Shown: piece by piece, positions 1-13,300 of the stretch
Position numbering within the stretch: position 1 is the first letter of the stretch
Layout of the letters: each line of letters opens with the position of its first letter
Source of the DNA: Oenanthe sinensis
Lineage: Eukaryota > Streptophyta > Magnoliopsida > Apiales > Apiaceae
Assembly: GCA_028671895.1 (NCBI GenBank)
Contig: CM053794.1
Coordinates: 41,246,501 to 41,310,500 of the forward strand
DNA: 64,000 nucleotides
Reading direction: 5' to 3'
Program-made: the position numbers and the translations under genes
The notes under the pieces: generated by a model
What the model saw: the letters and a program-made list of their open reading frames with translations, nothing else
Database searches by the model: none
What the model was told of the DNA's origin: nothing

Positions 1-575
1 AGCATAGATTTTCTAATTTTAATAAATCATATTTTAAATTAAAAATTATTAAAGATGATTGTAACTCATGTATCTCATTTAATTTTTTTAATATTGGATC
101 ATTTTAATTTCTTATTTTTCAATCATTTATTAATGTTTTTAATGATAAATATTTATAAAATTTAAATACTAAATTCATGAATGTAAATTGTAAACTGTCA
201 AAAAGTCAAACACCTGATCATTTATTACTCCCAAAAAAAATATCCCCAAACTATATCTTCCATATATAAATACTAATCAGCTTATTTAAAAAAACAATTT
301 TAAATTTGAGAGAGTAGCTAGCTGTATTCAAACCTCTCAAGATTACGAGTTGGTTTGGCTAAACTTAAAATTGTGACTTATGATTTAAGGTGTCTTAAAA
401 TAATAAGTCAAGAGTTTAAAATGTATGTTTGAGTAATTTTGACTTATAAGTGACTTATGAGTTTTAAAAAATATAAAAATAAAAATAAAAGTGAGTTATA
501 AATAATTTATAACATACAAATAACTTTTATCAAAATAGAAAAATAAAAAAAACAAGTCACCGAAAAAAGTATATA
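1..575. other. AT-rich intergenic DNA
   Basis: No credible gene is seen here. The stretch is very AT-rich. Around 350-560 it contains repetitive short phrases (variants of 'gacttat' and 'aataagtc') that resemble the interior of the MITE that follows, so it may be a decayed relative of that element. Confidence 0.5.
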
Positions 576-788
576 GGGGGTGTTTGGGGGAACTTTTTTC
601 CAGAATAAGTCAACTTATTTTAAGACAAAAAAGTTAACTTTTTTCTGAAAAAAGTTAACTTTTTTTTGCAACTTATAGAATCTCAAATATACATTAAATA
701 CTTGTATAAAAAACATTTATCAAAATATGAAATTTTTACCCGAAAATAAGTCCAAAATGACTTATTTTAAGGCAGACCAAACAGACCA
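576..788. mobile_element. MITE, copy 1 of a dispersed family
   Basis: A non-coding element of about 213 bp begins GGGGGTGTTTGGGG and ends near CCAAACAGACC, giving short imperfect inverted ends (TGTTTGG / CCAAACA). Nearly the same sequence occurs again at 39444-39684, including the interior phrases 'ccagaataagtcaactta' and 'acccgaaaataagtccaaaa'. It encodes nothing. The superfamily is uncertain (hAT-like or Harbinger-like), and I could not assign a clean target-site duplication. Confidence 0.7.
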
Positions 789-907
789 ATAATACGTACT
801 TTTGACTTTAAGTCAGTTCCTAGCTTAATACACAAACAGACATTTTTAGTTTAAAGCCAAAATAAACTATGTATAATTAAAGCTATTTCGCAAAACAGCC
901 TCTGCAT

Positions 908-918
908 CCCAACGGTCA
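908..918 (+). promoter_or_regulatory. MSA element (G2/M activator)
   Basis: CCCAACGGTCA matches the mitosis-specific activator consensus YCYAACGGYYA at every position. It lies about 120 bp upstream of the kinesin ATG. MSA elements bind three-repeat MYB factors (MYB3R) and drive G2/M expression of cytokinesis genes, which fits a phragmoplast kinesin. Confidence 0.75.
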
Positions 919-998
919 TCCAATTTTAGAATTAAACTAGCTCCCCTTCCCTCTCTCCTAAAATTCAAATTGAAAAAACATTCCCCATCTCTCTCTAC

Positions 999-1007
999 AA
1001 ACCCTAA
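999..1007 (+). promoter_or_regulatory. telo-box in kinesin leader
   Basis: AAACCCTAA, the plant telo-box, lies 31 bp upstream of the ATG in a CT-rich leader. Telo-boxes are common near the transcription start of genes expressed in dividing cells. Functional importance here is inferred. Confidence 0.5.
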
Positions 1008-1037
1008 TATATAGCTCTCTCTCTCTCAAGTAATCTA

Positions 1038-4000
1038 ATGAACTCAGAAATGTCAGAGAATAGATTCATGGGAACTCTATCAGCGTCTTCCATCCGTAAT
1101 CTCCTTCCTAGATCGCTTTCGAATAAGCGCAAAACGAGCAACAAATCGAGTTTTAACTCTGAAAACATCCCTCCACTCACCGATCCAAACATCCAGCCCA
1201 CTAATTTGGCTCCGGTTATCAAGAAGTCTCCTATAAAGGTTCAGAATTTGCGAGACCGAGTCGTCGAATCAGATCCAGTAGCTGTAACCTCAGATCCATC
1301 TGTTAAGGTATAAATTATGTATACGTTTTTAGATGTGTGTGTATAATATAATTGGCAGTAATTTTACAAGTGGTGTTATTGTGTACATATTAGTTGTAAA
1401 AAAGTCGAAAAGTAGTTAACTTGGATAATAATTATGACTTGGCTAGATTTATAATTGGTAATCTTGGTTTACTTAATTTTGATGTTTGAATAGGTTGTGG
1501 TGAGAATTAGAGCTGCCAATAGTAAAGAAGGACTAGGTGATTTCTCGGTGAGGAACATCTCCGATGATTCAATCCTGGTCGAGGACAGGAAGTTTAAGTT
1601 TGATTCGGTCCTCAATTCGAAATCAAAGCAGGTTCACTTTCTTTTTATTTTTTACCGTAAAACAGTTCTGTCTATTTTATTATGTATGTACTTGGTGTCA
1701 AAGTTGTGCTAGTATTATAAGACATTGAAGAATTCATAATTTTAAAAATTGTGGTCTCTGTAACAAAATTTTCTTATTTTAATGACCGCTTTGTCTCGCA
1801 TGAATGTTAGTCCTGCATATACTATTGTAACTGTTCGTATTTGTTAACATGCTCCGGTGAGAGTAGTCATTTTAATGTGAGTTCTTGATACCAAGGTTAC
1901 ACATAAGAATTTTGATTACATTTGTCCAGGAGGATGTTTTTGAGCTGGTTGGAGTCCCTCTGGTCAAGAACACCTTAGCTGGTTACAACACATCCATTTT
2001 GGCCTATGGACAGGTAGATTCCAACTGTTTTAGTTAGTAACAATACGTGTAAAAAATTCAATTCCATGTAACGTATTGAAGTACTAGTTTTGGCTATGTT
2101 TTTTACTAGACTGGAAGTGGCAAGAGTTACACGATGTGGGGTCCACCAAGTGCAATGCTCGAGGCAAACGTAGCTAATGGTCAGCAGGGTGTTGCTCCTC
2201 GCATATTTCAAATGTTATTTTCTGAAATTCAAAGAGTAGGTTCATTTCCTTCCCTTTAGTCAGTGTAAAATTATAACTTGAAGAGAAAAACACGGCCACA
2301 CATACTAAGGGTGCTTCTCGATTTTCCATTGCCTTTAGGAGCAAGAGAATTCAGAAGACAAACAGATAAATTACCAATGTCGTTGCTCGTTCCTTGAGGT
2401 ATGTGCCCTAGCGTCATCTATAGCTGTTTTAGTATCTCTGCTTTAATATATACTATTATGTTTATGACCTGCTTAATATGTTGTTACCAGATATACAATG
2501 AACAGATTGGGGATTTACTTGATCCAACTCAAAGAAACCTAAAGGTATCATGTTACTATATGTGTAGTTCTTTGTTTTCCTTTTTCTGTTTTTTAGATGT
2601 ACTTAAGTGGCCATGCTCTTGCAGATAAAAGATGACTCTAGAACTGGATTTTATGTTGAAAATTTGACTGAGGAATATGTTGGAAGCTACGAGGATGTAA
2701 CCCAGATTTTGATTAAGGTGCAAAGAAAATTCTCTATTTTAGATAACTGTTTATTAGCATAAAGAGCTGCAAATGGCATCTTTTTCAATACATGTGAAGC
2801 TTTTGCCAATAACTTTTTAAATTTGTTGCAGGGCCTCTCAAGTAGAAAGGTTGGAGCAACGAGCATAAATTCAAAGAGTTCAAGATCCCATGTTGTGTTT
2901 ACGTGCATCGTTGAGTCCTGGTGCAAGGTAAATTTGTTTTGGAAAAAATGGAAATTATATTTGACTCGTATTATGCGAGAGCATATATAAAGAAAATGCA
3001 TCACTAGTCTTTATGCTAGAGCATAACTATATTCCATTTGATAAATTACACATGTGAATACATAAATATGGTTACATGTCTCATTTACTGGGGTTGTCAT
3101 TGTCCCGACGCATGTTTTCAAATCCTACAATTGACGCTAAAACGTAACTAAACCCCTGAATTCTACATTGGTTCTCGTAACGTGCAAGTTTTCTCTCTAC
3201 TTGCCATGTTCTTATTCTCGTTACATGATGGCAGTTAAATTCATATGATTGTTTTTCAGAATACTACATCGAAGTGCTTCAGCAGTACAAAAACAAGCAG
3301 AATCACTCTTATTGATCTTGCTGGACTCGAAAGAACTACACTTGATGATGCTGGTAAACAGTGCAAAAAGGAAGGAAAATATGTAAAGAAGTCTATATCA
3401 CAGCTTGGGTATGATACCGTGATTTCACAGATACATATATTTTATTATCCAAATGAAACAGTCAAACTTCAGTTAGTTACTTTAGTTTAAGGCAACTTTT
3501 GTGTTTCTTGTGGCTCTTATTTAGTCGTTTTCTCTTGATGCTCTTATTTATATTAATTTTATTTGTTAATTGATCATATAAACGACTTCAACATTTTTTT
3601 GTGAAGTAGCCAATATGTACTGAATTACCATTTTACAGTTTGTTTTTCTCAATATGTATTTAACCTTTACATGGTAACTGTTAAAGAAGTAACAATCTAC
3701 CCTTACTTTGAATCTTGACTGAAAAAAATACTAATATCATTGCAAGTTGTATTCAGGAAGTTTTCATTATATTGATAGGTTATGACATAGATCTGTCTAT
3801 GTCTGATACATTACTTTCTCCTTGTTGCCAAATAATTGTAAGATGGAAGTTTAAGTTGTAAAATGTCACTGATTCGTTATTGAATGAATGGCTTATGTAC
3901 TTGGGTCCTTCCAGAAAAAAATAACTATTTTGTACTAATAAATCACTTACTATTTTCCTCTCTCTTGAAGTTTTCTAGCCCACCTGTAAAATATAACATA

Positions 4001-7000
4001 TTGTCAGCAATGTTGTGTATCTGTAATGGTTCTTGCTTTCATGTTGTCATCGTGCACAACAGTAATTAACCAGCACACTATATGAATTCTTAAATTTTAC
4101 TTGATTTTACAGGCACTTGGTAAATATTCTTGCTGAAACAACTCAGTCCAGCAAAACTGAAGCCATTCCATATGAAAGTTCCTGTTTAACGCATATACTC
4201 AGGGAGACACTTGGAGGCAATGCCAAACTCAGCATTATTTGTGCCATTTCCCCAGATAACAAGTATATCTTTTATTTTTTGCAGTCTAAACTATGGTAGC
4301 TTTAATGTAGGTCTTCAAAAATAGGAACATTGCATATTTTTAGGCTTGGTGCTTAGAATGATATTTTTAATAATTCTAGGGCATCTTGCAGATAAACCAA
4401 TGTCCATAATAATAATAATTCAATTCTGTACTCAAGTTGCAAGGTAAAGGAAAAATATTAAGATGTGCTATGATGCTGATATCACATTATGATCTATGAT
4501 GCTGACAGCCTGACACCACATTATCATTGGGTTCTCATAATATAGGATATAATCAATTGTTACTTTCATACTTGTTCTGCTCTCTTACCCTTAGACTCAT
4601 TTTAAAAGTAGACGATTGAATGTCAACCGCAGGTGCAGTACTGAAACAGTAAGCACACTCAGATTTGGAATGCGGGCTAAATCTATTCTAAATCATCCAG
4701 TGATAAATGAAATAACAGAGGATGATGTTAATGGTCTAAGTGATCAGATCCGTCAGCTGAAGGTAATGAATCCCTCTTACCCAGAGGCTTTGCTTTTGAG
4801 TATCTTTGAAGTTATAAAAATATATGATTTTGTCTGTTGGTTTCAGGAAGAACTTATAAGAACCAAGTCAAATGACTGTAACTCACCTTCTAGTAACTAT
4901 GGAAAGTTTGGAGGACACAGTGCACGGGAAAGCTTAAATCAATTAAGAGTTAGCATTAACCGCTCATTGATTCTACCTCGCATAGAAGATGATTCTGAGA
5001 AAGAAGTTCACATTGATGCGGATGATATAAAAAAACTCAGTCTCCAGCTTGATAATTTGCACAACTCAATTGAAGATCTGACAAGTGAACAGTATATAAG
5101 CTGTTCTGATGACAGCGAGAAATATGATAGTTCAGATGAATTCCAGACATCACTTTCACTTCAGAACAGCCTTGCATCATTTGATGGATGTGAGAGTACT
5201 GCTTCTAGAAGTAGCATTTCTATTAATGCCTGTCGCCAGTCCCAATCTGCAATTCTTGAAGAGCCTGCACTTTCAGATTCACCTAAAATCGGAAATACGC
5301 TGAGAAGAAGTGTCATGTTCTCCTCAAGTCATTTGGCTGGTCAGGAAAATCTGTCTGAAAGTTCCAAGTTCACATCAGATATTTTGAGGCAATCACGCAT
5401 AGGAAGTGACCACATCCGTTCTTCTATGAGATCCAGTAAAATATTTCCAGGCACTACTGAGTCCTTGGCTGCTAGCCTTAAGAGAGGCGTGGATATTATT
5501 GATTTACACCAGAGAAATTCCAAATCAATGAAAGACTCAGTTGAATTTTCTTTCGAGCATTTTGCACTGAAATCTTGTCAGACAATTGACAAGGCCAATT
5601 CTTCTGTTCATACCTTGGTTGAAGAGAGACAGCCTTCTGACAGATCGTTAACCCATTTCTTATGTACTGCATGCAATCAAAGAGTAACCAGTTCCTCCAG
5701 TGATGTCCAAAATAGCTTGAACACGTCTCTTACAAGGAGGTCAATTGAATTGGCAGATCAAATGTCTATGGTACAGTTAGCTTAAAATATGTTTAAATTG
5801 AGCTTGTCATATCTTTTGTTCTTGTGTGCCTAATATTAAATTTAAATTACTTGTTCTGTTCTATCAGGCTACAGATGTAAAACCAGCAGAAGCCACTAAG
5901 AGAGAGATGGAGCTTGAGACCGTGTGCGAGCAACAAAAAGCTGAAATTGAGGAGTTGAAGCTCTTGGTATAATATTCATATCTCCCTTATTTGTCTCGAT
6001 ATGCACTAATCCCGGATGTCATGTTCCTAATATATAACAGTTGCAGGTAGAGCAATTAAAAAATCAGACACCACCTAATGAGAGCATCGAACATGGTAAT
6101 GCTCTTCTTCTTGAGGTCCTGAAGAATGAAATAGTACCCATTCAAGAGCTTCGACCTGAACAGTTGCCGAATGATGGAAGCAAGGTTTGTCTTTTTCTTC
6201 ATTTGACAAACTTCCCATGCAAGTACCCTTACAATGTTTATTCTCTATTATATACGAGTAGTAATCATACATGCATCTAAATAGTTAAGTTATTTATATG
6301 CAATCTGTTATTGCAGCAGCTCTTAAAGCAGGTCAGCTGCGGAAACCAAGAAACAGACATGAGTAATGAACAGTGTAACAATGATTCAGTTATATCCTTT
6401 GATAAAGATGAAAAGGAAGCACTTTTGAAAGAAATTGAAAGCTTAAGAAGCAAGTCGCAGTCAGACAATGATGCATCTTTACGGAAGTCTACTGGAAGAT
6501 TAAGATCATCATCTTTATTATTACAATCAATCCAGTTGAGAAAGAGTGGTGCATATTCTCTAGGCAATAGTGAGGAAGAACTTGAGAATGAAAGACAACG
6601 ATGGATGGAAATGGAGAGTGATTGGATTTCCTTGACTGATGATTTGAGAATTGATCTCGAGTCTATCCGTCAACGTGCAGAAAAGGCTGAGATGGAGTTG
6701 AGACTAGAGAAAAAGTGTACTGAGGAGTTGGATGATGTACTTAAAAGATCTGTCCTCGGGCATGCTAGAATGATTGAGCATTATGCTGAACTACAAGAGA
6801 AGTACATGGACTTGGTTAGCAAACACCGGTCAATCATGGAAGGAGTGGCAGAGGTGAATAGAGCAGCTGCAAAAGCAGGAGGTAAAGGGAAGTCACGTTT
6901 TGCCAAGTCCCTTGCTGCCGAGCTTTCAGTCTTGCGAGTGGAGAGAGACAGGGAAAGAGACTCACTAAGGAAGGAGAACAGAAGTCTTAAAATTCAACTC

Positions 7001-8238
7001 AGAGACACTGCAGAAGCGGTTCATGCTGCCGGAGAACTTCTTGTCAGGCTGAGAGAAGCTGAGGCGGCTGCTTCAGTTGCAGAGGTAATATTCAAATTTC
7101 TGTTTTGATTTTGCTTGGTGTTAAATGTAGAGTGATAACGTGGTGTGAAGTAAGCTTGGCTTTGTTTCCTGTTAGTATTTATTTGCATGTAACTAAAAGA
7201 GTCAAAACATAAATAGAATACACGCAAGTATAAGAGGTTCATGTTGTATCTTATCGCACTAAAGTCGAGACTTGGATATATTTCTTTTTTGTTCCTTGCA
7301 TTGTCCAAATTCCAGACATGAAAGAATAACCAGCAGACATATTTAATGTATTTTTCTTTTTATATTTCATCAGTGTTCATGGTTCTTTTGACATGTTTTC
7401 TGTTATACTGCTTTTGAAAAATTTGAGATTATTGTTTTATAATTTCTGCTGCAATGCACTATTTATTAGGTGACAAGGGACTAAAGTGAGTCAGTGAGTG
7501 TGTGAAGTAAGCTTGGCTTTGTTTCCTGTTAGTATTTATTTGCATGTAACTAAAAGAGTCAAAACATAAATAGAATACACGCAAGTATAAGAGGTTCATG
7601 TTGTATCTTATCGCACTAAAGTCGAGACTTGGATATATTTCTTTTTTGTTCCTTGCATTGTCCAAATTCCAGACATGAAAGAATAACCAGCAGACATATT
7701 TAATGTATTTTTCTTTTTATATTTCATCAGTGTTCATGGTTCTTTTGACATGTTTTCTGTTATACTGCTTTTGAAAAATTTGAGATTATTGTTTTATAAT
7801 TTCTGCTGCAATGCACTATTTATTAGGTGACAAGGGACTAAAGTGAGTTATCATCTCTATCTTTTGTTTGCTTATGCATCTATAATCTCACTAGGATGTA
7901 GGATAATACATGTCTGCATTTTAATGCCTTAATATTATTCTGTTAAACAATTAATTCATTTATTCTTACCTAAATATTTGTAGGAAAACTTCACGAAAGT
8001 GGATGAAGAGAATGACAAGTTGAAGAAGCAAGTAGAAAAGCTGAAAAGAAAACACAAGATGGAGATGATTACCATGAAGCAGTACCTTGCCGAGAGCAGA
8101 TTGCCTGAAGCTGCATTAAGACCACTTTTTAGAGAAGACTCTGATTTAGCACATAACGATGACATTACCTCGACTACGCAAGATGATGATCATGCATGGA
8201 GAGCTGAGTTCGGAGCTATATATCAAGATCAGTATTAA
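1038..8238 (+). CDS. KIN-12-class kinesin (KIN-12F-like)
   Basis: A plus-end-type motor of the plant phragmoplast kinesin-12 family, about 1179 residues from 16 exons: 1038-1307, 1494-1631, 1930-2013, 2110-2235, 2339-2398, 2491-2544, 2625-2717, 2832-2927, 3260-3408, 4113-4262, 4633-4762, 4847-5770, 5868-5966, 6041-6184, 6317-7084, 7984-8238. All phases agree. The motor domain covers roughly residues 91-440: P-loop GQTGSGKS at 163-170, switch I NSKSSRSH at 288-295, and switch II DLAGLE at 326-331, where most kinesins have DLAGSE. The neck side reads STLRFGMRAKSI followed by a KIN-12-like DDVNGLSDQIRQLK. A serine-rich linker occupies exon 12. A long coiled coil follows from about residue 760 to 1130, ending with the KIN-12 tail motif MKQYLAESRLPE. 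Exons 14 and 15 each have NAGNAG-type acceptors. Assignment to KIN-12 is strong; the F subtype is a judgement from overall length and tail. Confidence 0.92.
7143..7848. repeat. tandem duplication, period 357 bp, kinesin intron 15
   Basis: The segment 7143-7491 is repeated at 7500-7848 and looks identical by eye, with an 8-bp bridge. Both copies begin GTGTGAAGTAAGC and end GGACTAAAGTGAG. The near-perfect identity suggests a recent event. It lies wholly inside the last intron and touches no exon. Confidence 0.93.
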
Positions 8239-8955
8239 GTGTCTTGAGATTCTTTAGTCTGTCAATAGATTGTGGTTGACATAGAAGTACTCTCCCCAAG
8301 GCCCCAGCAGTATGGTTTGCATCACACCCACCTTGGGTTTATGCAATATACAAACACCTCCCAGTATTGAAGCATTTGGTTCTTTGTTTCACAAGCATCT
8401 ATTGTCTTTCAAAATTATGTATTTTTATTCTTGTATTTTTTTCAGACCTAAAATTCATGTTTGGTTGACAAATAAGTTTGTATTATTGATTCGAAAATGT
8501 TAACCATATTATTTTCTAGCCTATTCTATTTTTCCCAGTTATTTTTTCCTAGGTGATTGATTATTAGATCAAATTAATGTACTTGTTTATATTTTTTTTA
8601 GAATTTCTCATTTCCCAATCGTATTTATATTATTATAAAAAATACAATTCCACACCGTTTCAAAATAAGAAAACATTTTTCTCCCCTCTCTTTATCTATC
8701 TCATACACACATCCTTTGTTTTTAATTTCTCAATTGAAATCTTTTTTTGGATCAATTTTATGTGCTTTCTTATACTATTATTTTGCGATTATATATTTTG
8801 TTACTATGAATTGTAGTTTCCAAAAGAGATTGGTTGTTTTTTTAGATGTATGTGATTAAATAAATATCGGTTCTTGTTGAATTCTTGATCAAAATTTTAT
8901 ATTCTCATATCCGAATCTCTTTTTTCTCTCTCTCTCTCTATTTTGTGTGTCTCTC

Positions 8956-8960
<5 letters not shown>

Positions 8961-9022
<62 letters not shown>
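8961..9022. repeat. (AT)31 microsatellite
   Basis: About 31 uninterrupted AT dinucleotides follow a CT-rich stretch. Likely length-polymorphic. Confidence 0.97.
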
Positions 9023-9024
<2 letters not shown>

Positions 9025-9901
9025 TTTTTTAATATAAATTTCTTGTTGTTCGGAGTCTTAATATTATTGTTGAAACTGTAGATAGATTTGTCATTATTTT
9101 GTCCTTGTTATAATTAAAGCTCTTGACGGGTGTTATTCTTCTCACTATTCTAAACTTTTGATTGAGTATGCATGTTATGATTATTCGAGGCCTTGTATAT
9201 ATACATCAATTTGATCTCATGGTTAGTTTATAGTTTTAGATTTAAATGATTGTAGTTGATTCTCGGCCAACGATCTTTATAATTTATTTTGTACAATTTA
9301 TTGACGGTCATGATTGATGACATATATTTTTTGATCTTGAAGTGATAATCAAGTGCCATATTTCATGGATTATTTTTTGATCTTGTGCCATATTGTTGGA
9401 TTAATTTTTGATCATGTGCCATTTTGATGACTTATCTATTCACATGTGATTTTTGTACTTAAAATTTTCTGTTATATTTCTAATAAATATTATGTTTTAA
9501 TAAGGTTAACCTTTTTTATTTTTAAGTTTATTAGCTAAATTTTAGTTATGTTTTATTATACATTACTACTTTAATGAGTATAAGTTACACATTCATATTT
9601 ATTACCCATTAAGTGATCATTATTACCTTTTATTTAATTGACTTATATTACCTTAATTTGAAAGTTTTTGAATTTTGGATAGATATATTTTTCTATTATG
9701 TATCTAATCGAAATGAATTTCCTTTTGATTAGATTTTTCCTTTTAAATTTGATTTTGTATTATTATTTCATGTGATATTATTGTAAAATATATATAATAG
9801 TATTTTTCCTTGTTTTGATGCAGAATTAATTATTATTATTTTGAACCTTGATGCGGTATTAATTGTTTTTTTATATATTTTCATTGCATGTGTTCTATGT
9901 T

Positions 9902-9990
9902 CACATTAAAGTTTTATTGTCTAAATGTCCAGATGTCCGGATATATATTACATATCTTTTCGTTAGATGATAAACTTTCTTCAATGAAAG
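9902..9990. repeat. dispersed repeat fragment A
   Basis: Shares phrases with 58423-58505: 'attaaagttttat.gtctaaat' near the left end and 'ttagatgataaactttctt' then 'caatgaaa' at the right end, with a more divergent middle. The parent element is not recognised. Confidence 0.55.
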
Positions 9991-10329
9991 GACTCCATTT
10001 TTTCGGGATTGTATTTCAGTAACAATCATTCATGTGAAAGTTATTCTGACAAAAAAATAATAAGAAAACAAATAATTAGTTGTTGTATATTTTATGTAAA
10101 TTCATTACAAAGAAGTAATTTTACGCATTTAAATGTTTTAAAAAAGATTTTAAAAAAAATGAGACATGAATTAAAAAATTATATAAACCTCCGTCGTGTT
10201 TTGCAAGGGTACCAAAGACTGAAAAGAGTGCCTTGTACAAAAGCCAAAGTTCGTTGTAGTTGTAAAATCTCGACACACTTTTGGAGATTGTAATTAGGGT
10301 TCATTGTGTAATATTTTGGTGGATAAGAA

Positions 10330-13300
10330 ATGGCTTCTTCGCCGCCGGCAGCTTCTCCGATCTCCGACTCTGATCCAGAGGTTGATACAACATCATCTTC
10401 AAGCCCTAAACCTAACCCTAAGTTGAATGTTGATTCATTAGCGGTGGACAATTTATCGACTTCTCCACTCGTTTGCGTCTTCAGGTCTGCCGGTGATGCC
10501 GCTGGTGGTGCTTTTATGGGCTCCATTTTTGGATTGGGTCTCTCTCTATCTCTCTCATTCAAATACAAATATCCTAATTTTTATGTAGATATATAATTGT
10601 TTTATTTAATTAACAATTTTATTTGTTCTGTATCGATGGACTTAAATCACCACGAGCACTAGTTTTATGTTCTGTGTTAATTTCCTATTAATAATATATT
10701 TTAGTTTGGGGAATTATATAGTGAGTCAAAATTTATCTTGCAATGCTAAAATTAATTACTTTTAGTATCATGTTATCCTTTAGCCCTGTGTTTTGAGTCA
10801 AATTATCATGTATTGGTGTCATCATTTTGCTGCCCTAAAGGAATTTACATATCCCTAGTAAGGTCCCGATGTAGTTCAAACATAGGAGTACTGGGAATTC
10901 ACATATCCCTAGTAAGGTTCCCGATGTAGTTCATGTTGTCAATCTTATATGATATAGACATAATATATAATTGTTGTATACATGAAACAATACATAATAC
11001 ATGACACAAATATGAATGGATACAATTCATATACATGATAGTTAATCCATATAATAAAGCATAACAATAAGATCATGTAATTACAGAATTAACTACAATT
11101 AAGGAGAAGAGTTTAAGAAAACAAACAGAGATTGGATTTAATCTCGAGTCCAGAAAATCTGTCTCTTTAAAGCAATTTCGCCCCTCACGCATAGCGACCT
11201 GCCTCCCAAGATAAAACGAGATACAATACCACCGATAAATCGACGATACTCTCAGCGAACTTGAACTGAGTTAGAAATTATCATCGGAATATTTTGAACT
11301 TTAAAACTGAAGAGATTAAAATTATAGAAAGGGCTATAATTTTCTCAACTTGTTAAAACTAGTAACCTTATCATATCATATGAAGCCATCAAATTTGATA
11401 ATATTGTCAATTTTATATGCCATTGTTTTGGCGTTCATTTTGATTCACAAAATTTTCCACCAAATCATAGTTTTTCTACTTTTGTATTAGTAAAGGAACC
11501 CTTAGGTTATCTCATGTAGATTTCATTCAAATCTCTATTTAGAAAGACTATATCAATGTTCATTTGGTGTACTTTTCAATTTTGAACTACAAAAATTTTA
11601 AGTATCATCCCGATGAACCTTATTCTCATACAAGAGAATATATTTAAGAGTATTATAAGTCTTTACATTGACTGTACTCTTTATTTACCAGTCTGACCAT
11701 GTACTTTTTCTTTAACCCGTATTAAAATTCGTTTGGGTCTTGATAGCATCTATCTCGAGAAAGATCCATAACTTCTAAACATGATTCTACATAATAGAAT
11801 CACTCTCTCTATACCTTTTACATCCATTTCCCCCACAAAGGATTATATAGAGTTCAAATTATTCATATAATATTGTAGTCCATTTTTTAACACACATGCT
11901 AGAAATTTTGACTCATTGACTAATCAACTTTAGTCAATTTCCCTCTTGATATATTCTTTTATCAAAGAATTATCATATAAACATTTAGTTTTTTCCAAAC
12001 TTTTAGATTTATCTTTGAGCAAATCATCAAAAAATCCGGACACAATTTACGCGTTCCAAGTATTCCTTCTTGTTGGGTTCATCATCCTCACATATATCCA
12101 AATACTCATAAACTCATTTGGATTACTTACAGATCTATAAGAATTCCTAGGTTCCGTAGTTGCATAGTTGTGAATCTCATAATTTAGATTCATACACAAG
12201 ATAATATTAAACACAATTCAAATTCTCTCAATTGGTTTTGGATCTTCATTTACTTTTACAAGTATTAGTATCAAGACATCTTCAAGATACCCCCATATTA
12301 CAAATATTTCTAAGAATATTTCACTACATTCCTGAATTCATAGAAAATTTATTAAATTTCTTTTCAAGATACCTCCACACTCTTAGTATTTCTAAAATGA
12401 TTCAGTACTTTCAGAATCCGTAAGAAATTCTATTATTTCCTTTCATAGTATCTTATTTTAGAATAATTAATCATTAGTTGACTAAAATTCTCATATTCAG
12501 TGATAGTCTGAATTAATCAATTTTACTTTCACAACTTCCCTAGATTGTGATTCAAATCTACAAATACTCCATTTTATTAATGTGAGTAATTTGTAATATC
12601 CTTTATGAATACATCCACTTTGTGAACAAATTTCACTCAGTAATTATTCATTACAAGAGTCATTTTTTACCATCTCAATTATCGAATTAAGTTGGTTTTC
12701 AACCTCAAGTCTATAGAGTTTAAATTTCTCTATATAGCTTCATTTTTACTCTTTAATGAGTACATGTAATAAATGTATTATTGTCATTCCAGAAAGTAAT
12801 CACAATTTGTTATTATCTCTCGTTAGAGCAGGTTTCATCATCATTCATTAATAACCTCACAAGGTTTTAACATAATCACGTTGAACAATATTTAATTGTT
12901 CTTATCATTAAAATTCAACCATTGAATTTCTCAGAAATTTCAGCATAGTTCACAAAAACCAAAATTTCAATACACCAGACAAACTAGTATGCATGACGCC
13001 TTCAATAATCCACATTCAGTGATTCTCAATCAACTGATGCGTTAGGATTAAGAACATTTTGGATTTCTCCAAATTTCTACCATACATAGCTGATAATAAT
13101 ATTGTCGTATAAGGTATGACATGAAATACCATAATAGGCTCGTGTGTCACTGCCGCAGCAATATAGACACTAAAACGAGAAATAATAACTTTACTAGAGG
13201 AACAAATCCAACCAGAAAATTATAAGTCTCATGCCGACCCCAAAACCAGTACTCATAATGTACATGTTCCGTTGGGTTTTTAACGTTATCACTCATGGTT

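Larger units (their letters stand above)
8239..10329. other. AT-rich spacer between kinesin and TIM22
   Basis: The kinesin 3' UTR presumably occupies the first few hundred bases. No further gene is seen. The spacer holds a long AT microsatellite and, at 9902-9990, a dispersed repeat also present near 58423. Confidence 0.5.

Noticed and set aside
1004..1222. Minus-strand open frame over kinesin exon 1
   Set aside because: Antisense shadow of a coding exon with correct splice phase; no family match.
8577..8816. Open stretch of about 80 codons after the kinesin
   Set aside because: It is Phe/Tyr/Ile-rich simply because the DNA is T-rich; no family resemblance, no start context, and it lies in a spacer.
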